From contig SLGL01000507.1 in the NCBI GenBank assembly GCA_007123785.1, positions 1 through 8,296 of the forward strand: a DNA stretch of 8,296 nucleotides, written 5' to 3'. This document shows positions 6,331-8,296 of this stretch, piece after piece. The notes under the pieces were generated by a model. That model had not been told where the DNA came from, searched no databases, and saw nothing but the letters and a program-made list of their open reading frames with translations. This stretch comes from Balneolaceae bacterium. GTDB lineage: Bacteria; Bacteroidota; Rhodothermia; Balneolales; Balneolaceae. The first letter of the stretch is position 1, and every line of letters begins with the position of its first letter. The translations under genes were made by a program, and so were the position numbers.

Positions 6331-6451
6331 CTGCCTTTACCTCTGTTTATTGCAATAGTCCGGACCCGATCAGCCGAACTTTGACCGGTTCCCAAAAACA
6401 AAGCACGGTTCTGCCTGCTTCCATTTCATCACTATTCGTATGAACTAATGG
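6313..6451. other. intergenic stretch upstream of the decayed toxin-antitoxin pair
   Basis: Apart from the -35 box at 6325-6330 this stretch shows no recognisable gene. Short open frames exist on both strands (a plus frame ending TAA at 6443 and a minus frame beginning with an ATG at about 6425), but neither has family motifs, an initiation signal or recognisable homology. It separates the toxin-antitoxin promoter from the end of the antiporter gene. Confidence 0.4.
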
Positions 6452-6493
6452 GAAACTGTTTGTAATCTCAGTTTCAGGCTATTATTGAGCCTG
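6452..6493 (-). terminator. two abutting hairpins just after the antiporter stop, possible terminator
   Basis: CAGGCT (6475-6480) and AGCCTG (6488-6493) form a 6-bp stem with a 7-base loop, beginning three bases beyond the antiporter stop codon. Directly next to it, GAAACTG (6452-6458) and CAGTTTC (6469-6475) form a 7-bp stem with a 10-base loop. Position fits transcription termination of the minus-strand antiporter, but no U tract follows either stem, so a classic intrinsic terminator is not shown. Confidence 0.4.
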
Positions 6494-6495
6494 CC

Positions 6496-8025
6496 TTATT
6501 CATCCATACTTATCTGTGCCATTTTTTCTCCCATCTGCACGGCAGGTATAGAGACCGGATCGCCGCCGGCATTGCGGATCAGCTCATCTTCCCTATCATT
6601 ATTGGTGAGCACCCGGATAGTTCCTCTGAAGTTTTTCTTTCGGAGCTGGTGTATGATGAACTCCTTGGTATAGATTTCACCGGACATAGCGAGCAATATG
6701 GTTTGCACTTTCTGCATATCGAGCTCTTCCCAAAAAAAGGCATCCTGGGCATCAGCATAAATGGCACGGTACCCATTATCCATTGTATTTTTTACCCGGT
6801 CGGGATTGATATCGATTCCCACAGCCGCCTTATCATTTGTTTTGAAATGGTGCAGGGCAGCCTGACCGGTCATTCCCAGTCCGATAACGAGGTACTCTGC
6901 AGCCCCTACTGAAACCGGCTGATGGTCGGGGTGTTTCACATCCCTTTCAAAACGGCGCAACAGGGCATTCATTTTTTGCCAAATGGTGTCCTCGTAACGA
7001 ACCATTATGGAGTTAATCACGTATGAAATTGCCGTTAGCAGGCCCAAAATCACAATCACTTCTGATGGAATGATTCCCGCCGAAGCAGCCACCGCGCCTG
7101 CAATGAGGGTAAACTCACTGTAGGCAGTGAGCGTAACAGTAGACAGAAACCCGGTCCGGGCTCGAAGCTTGAATGCAATGAAAAGCCCGTAAAACAGTAT
7201 TGCTTTAAACGGAAGGATCAGCAACAGCACGCCGACCAAGTAAAACCCGCTTCTATCGGGGAAACCTCCCAGCCCGATCTCCAGGAAGAAGCCCACAAGA
7301 AAAGCCTCTTTAATACCCCAGATCTTTTTCTCAAGCTGATCCGATTTATCATCATTCACAAAAAGCATTCCCATCACCAGTGCACCCAGTTCGCCACTCA
7401 GGTTAAACCACTCAAAGAGGCTGCTGCCGCCAATTGCCAGTGAAAGGGCCATTAAAAGAAGCAGTTCATCACGTTCCACAAGCTCCAATAATCGTGAAAG
7501 GAGAGGGCGAATCAGAGGTAAACCCAAAAGCACAGTCGCCCAGGGCGAGGGTATTCCGCCACCGGCATAGGCAATGATTCCGATTGCCACCAGATCCTGA
7601 ATAATCAGTATTCCAATGGATAAACGGCCGTAATAAGAACTAAGCTCATTCCGGGTTTCAAGTCCTTTGGCCGCCAATACGGTACTTGAAAAGCCCAGGG
7701 TAACGGCCACAATAATTGCCGCTTCTGTACTCAGCCCGAAGTAAAGTGATACGGGCACAAATATGGCTGTGGAGACCGCCAGGTGGATCAGCCCCACACC
7801 CAGCACTTCCTTTTGTAATATACCTTTCAGGCTGATGTGCAATCCTACCGTAAACAGCAAAAAAATGACACCAAGGTGTGCAATTTCATGAAGAAGGTTT
7901 CCAGGTTCGTATGCTGTAAATGAAAGGCCGATTCCGGCAAGAAGATAACCGACAAGGGGCGGAATGTGATAGCGATTTAATAGCAGCCCCAGGAGAAAGG
8001 CGAGGCCAATCCAGACAATATCCAT
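6496..8025 (-). CDS. CPA2/Kef-type cation:proton antiporter with C-terminal RCK (TrkA-N) domain
   Basis: A complete 509-residue inner-membrane protein of the monovalent cation:proton antiporter-2 family, expected to exchange K+ or Na+ for H+. Residues 1-345 are mostly hydrophobic, with about 12 helices. Family marks are FTVGLHISLKG (58-68), GFSSTVLAAKGLE (111-123), IGILIIQDLVAI (137-148, with the Q143-D144 pair typical of KefB/KefC-like members), LSGELGALVMGM (209-220) and YSEFTLIAGA (302-311, E304). From about 377 comes a Rossmann RCK domain: IGLGMTGQ (381-388) is the glycine-rich nucleotide loop, and D405 at the end of the second strand favours NAD(H) over NADP. NAD(H) binding probably gates transport. 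The protein ends just after the RCK-N domain; no RCK-C domain is present. It has no adjacent KefF/KefG-type partner, so glutathione-adduct control cannot be assumed and the ion is unknown. Its start lacks a visible Shine-Dalgarno sequence. Confidence 0.93.
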   Translation of the reverse strand: MDIVWIGLAFLLGLLLNRYHIPPLVGYLLAGIGLSFTAYEPGNLLHEIAHLGVIFLLFTVGLHISLKGILQKEVLGVGLIHLAVSTAIFVPVSLYFGLSTEAAIIVAVTLGFSSTVLAAKGLETRNELSSYYGRLSIGILIIQDLVAIGIIAYAGGGIPSPWATVLLGLPLIRPLLSRLLELVERDELLLLMALSLAIGGSSLFEWFNLSGELGALVMGMLFVNDDKSDQLEKKIWGIKEAFLVGFFLEIGLGGFPDRSGFYLVGVLLLILPFKAILFYGLFIAFKLRARTGFLSTVTLTAYSEFTLIAGAVAASAGIIPSEVIVILGLLTAISYVINSIMVRYEDTIWQKMNALLRRFERDVKHPDHQPVSVGAAEYLVIGLGMTGQAALHHFKTNDKAAVGIDINPDRVKNTMDNGYRAIYADAQDAFFWEELDMQKVQTILLAMSGEIYTKEFIIHQLRKKNFRGTIRVLTNNDREDELIRNAGGDPVSIPAVQMGEKMAQISMDE

Positions 8026-8119
8026 AAAATCAATAAGATGTCAGTGAACAGATAAAGTTTTAACGACTGCGGAATATATGGATGTTTGGTTTAGGGAAAT
8101 AATACAGAATGGATAAAGT

Positions 8120-8154
8120 AACCCTCCAGGGGTTTTGAAACCTCTTGAAGGGTT
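8120..8154. repeat. 35-base imperfect palindromic hairpin, REP-like
   Basis: AACCCT (8120-8125) pairs with AGGGTT (8149-8154), and AGGGGTT (8128-8134) pairs with AACCTCT (8139-8145, one G-U wobble) around a four-base TTGA loop, with a few mismatched or bulged bases between. Each half is itself roughly palindromic (AACCCTCCAGGGGTT and AACCTCTTGAAGGGTT). No T run follows on either strand. The form recalls AACCT...AGGTT intergenic palindromes common in Bacteroidota genomes; copy number cannot be judged from this window. Confidence 0.6.
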
Positions 8155-8182
8155 GGCCCGGATTTCTCACAGTACTTTATAT

Positions 8183-8216
8183 AAACATCACATATGTTAT
8201 TGATATATATATGTTT
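8183..8216. promoter_or_regulatory. AT-rich dyad, possible operator or promoter region
   Basis: AAACAT (8183-8188) is matched by ATGTTT (8211-8216), and inside it AACAT (8184-8188) by ATGTT (8194-8198), with ACATATGT as a further 8-base palindrome and an alternating TA run at 8203-8212. Such overlapping dyads can be regulator sites, but AT-rich sequence makes them easily by chance. Confidence 0.25.
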
Positions 8217-8296
8217 GAAATCCGTTATTTGTGTTATAAAAAAATGCAGAGTGTATTTGCGGCGAAATTTGTCCCTCAGCTGCGTTGAAGCTAAAA

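Larger units (their letters stand above)
8026..8296. other. non-coding stretch upstream of the antiporter gene
   Basis: No convincing gene is visible in these 271 bases. A minus-strand frame is open from the window edge to a TAA at 8091-8093, but its translation shows no family motif and it runs through the hairpin at 8120-8154. The region must hold the antiporter promoter, yet no strong -35/-10 or TAnnTTTG/-33 pair stands close to 8025. An exact TAnnTTTG occurs on the plus strand at 8210-8217 without a partner box. Confidence 0.5.

Noticed and set aside
6345..6425. Small minus-strand frame beginning MEAGRTVLCFWEPVK
   Set aside because: About 25 codons, no initiation signal and no known family; treated as a chance frame.
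5886..6443. Two adjacent plus-strand open frames between the DUF445 and antiporter genes
   Set aside because: They are the antisense of the decayed toxin-antitoxin pair and of its upstream region; codon patterns and homology belong to the minus strand.
8210..8217. Exact TAnnTTTG (-7 element of Bacteroidota promoters) on the plus strand
   Set aside because: No TTG-type -33 element at a suitable distance and no recognisable plus-strand gene after it.
8091..8296. Open minus-strand frame reaching the window edge, possible 3' end of an upstream gene
   Set aside because: Only 67 codons, no recognisable motif, AT-rich, and it runs through the palindromic hairpin; cannot be told from chance without sequence beyond 8296.
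1..8296. CRISPR array, tRNA or rRNA genes, or intact insertion sequences
   Set aside because: No regularly spaced direct repeats, cloverleaf, rRNA core sequence or transposase motifs were seen in the window.

Overview
The window looks like chromosome from a member of the Balneolota/Rhodothermota side of the Bacteroidota (FCB) group. The evidence is a large DUF2723 glycosyltransferase-like membrane protein with the signature motifs seen in that group, a YbeY whose third metal-ligand position is Asp rather than His, start sites with little or no Shine-Dalgarno sequence, and moderate GC. This placement is an inference from motifs; no marker gene such as rRNA is present.

Layout. Bases 1-2250 (+) hold the 3' part of a DUF2723 membrane protein. 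After a 230-base non-coding stretch with inverted repeats, a compact plus-strand cluster runs to 5929: an unrecognised acidic protein (2481-2948), ybeY (2932 or 2914-3405), a small and strongly diverged type IA topoisomerase-like protein (3402-4772) and a DUF445 membrane protein (4796-5929). The first three overlap and the fourth follows after 23 bases, so they are probably one transcript. From 5930 to 6330, on the minus strand, lies a decayed toxin-antitoxin pair that ordinary ORF calling misses. It consists of a ribbon-helix-helix antitoxin gene with an in-frame TAA at codon 30, then only the first 35 or so codons of a PIN-domain toxin, while a good promoter and two operator-like palindromes are still intact. 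From 6496 to 8025 (-) is a CPA2/Kef-type cation:proton antiporter with an NAD-binding RCK domain. The last 271 bases are non-coding and carry a long imperfect hairpin and an AT-rich dyad.

How the genes fit together. The plus cluster mixes RNA maturation (YbeY), a possible DNA-topology factor and envelope proteins; no single pathway explains it and it is probably a lineage-specific housekeeping operon. The antiporter is a separate minus-strand unit. The items most worth a second look are the topoisomerase IA relative, which keeps its catalytic tyrosine but has lost several otherwise invariant active-site residues and all zinc ribbons, and the toxin-antitoxin fossil with its preserved regulatory region.
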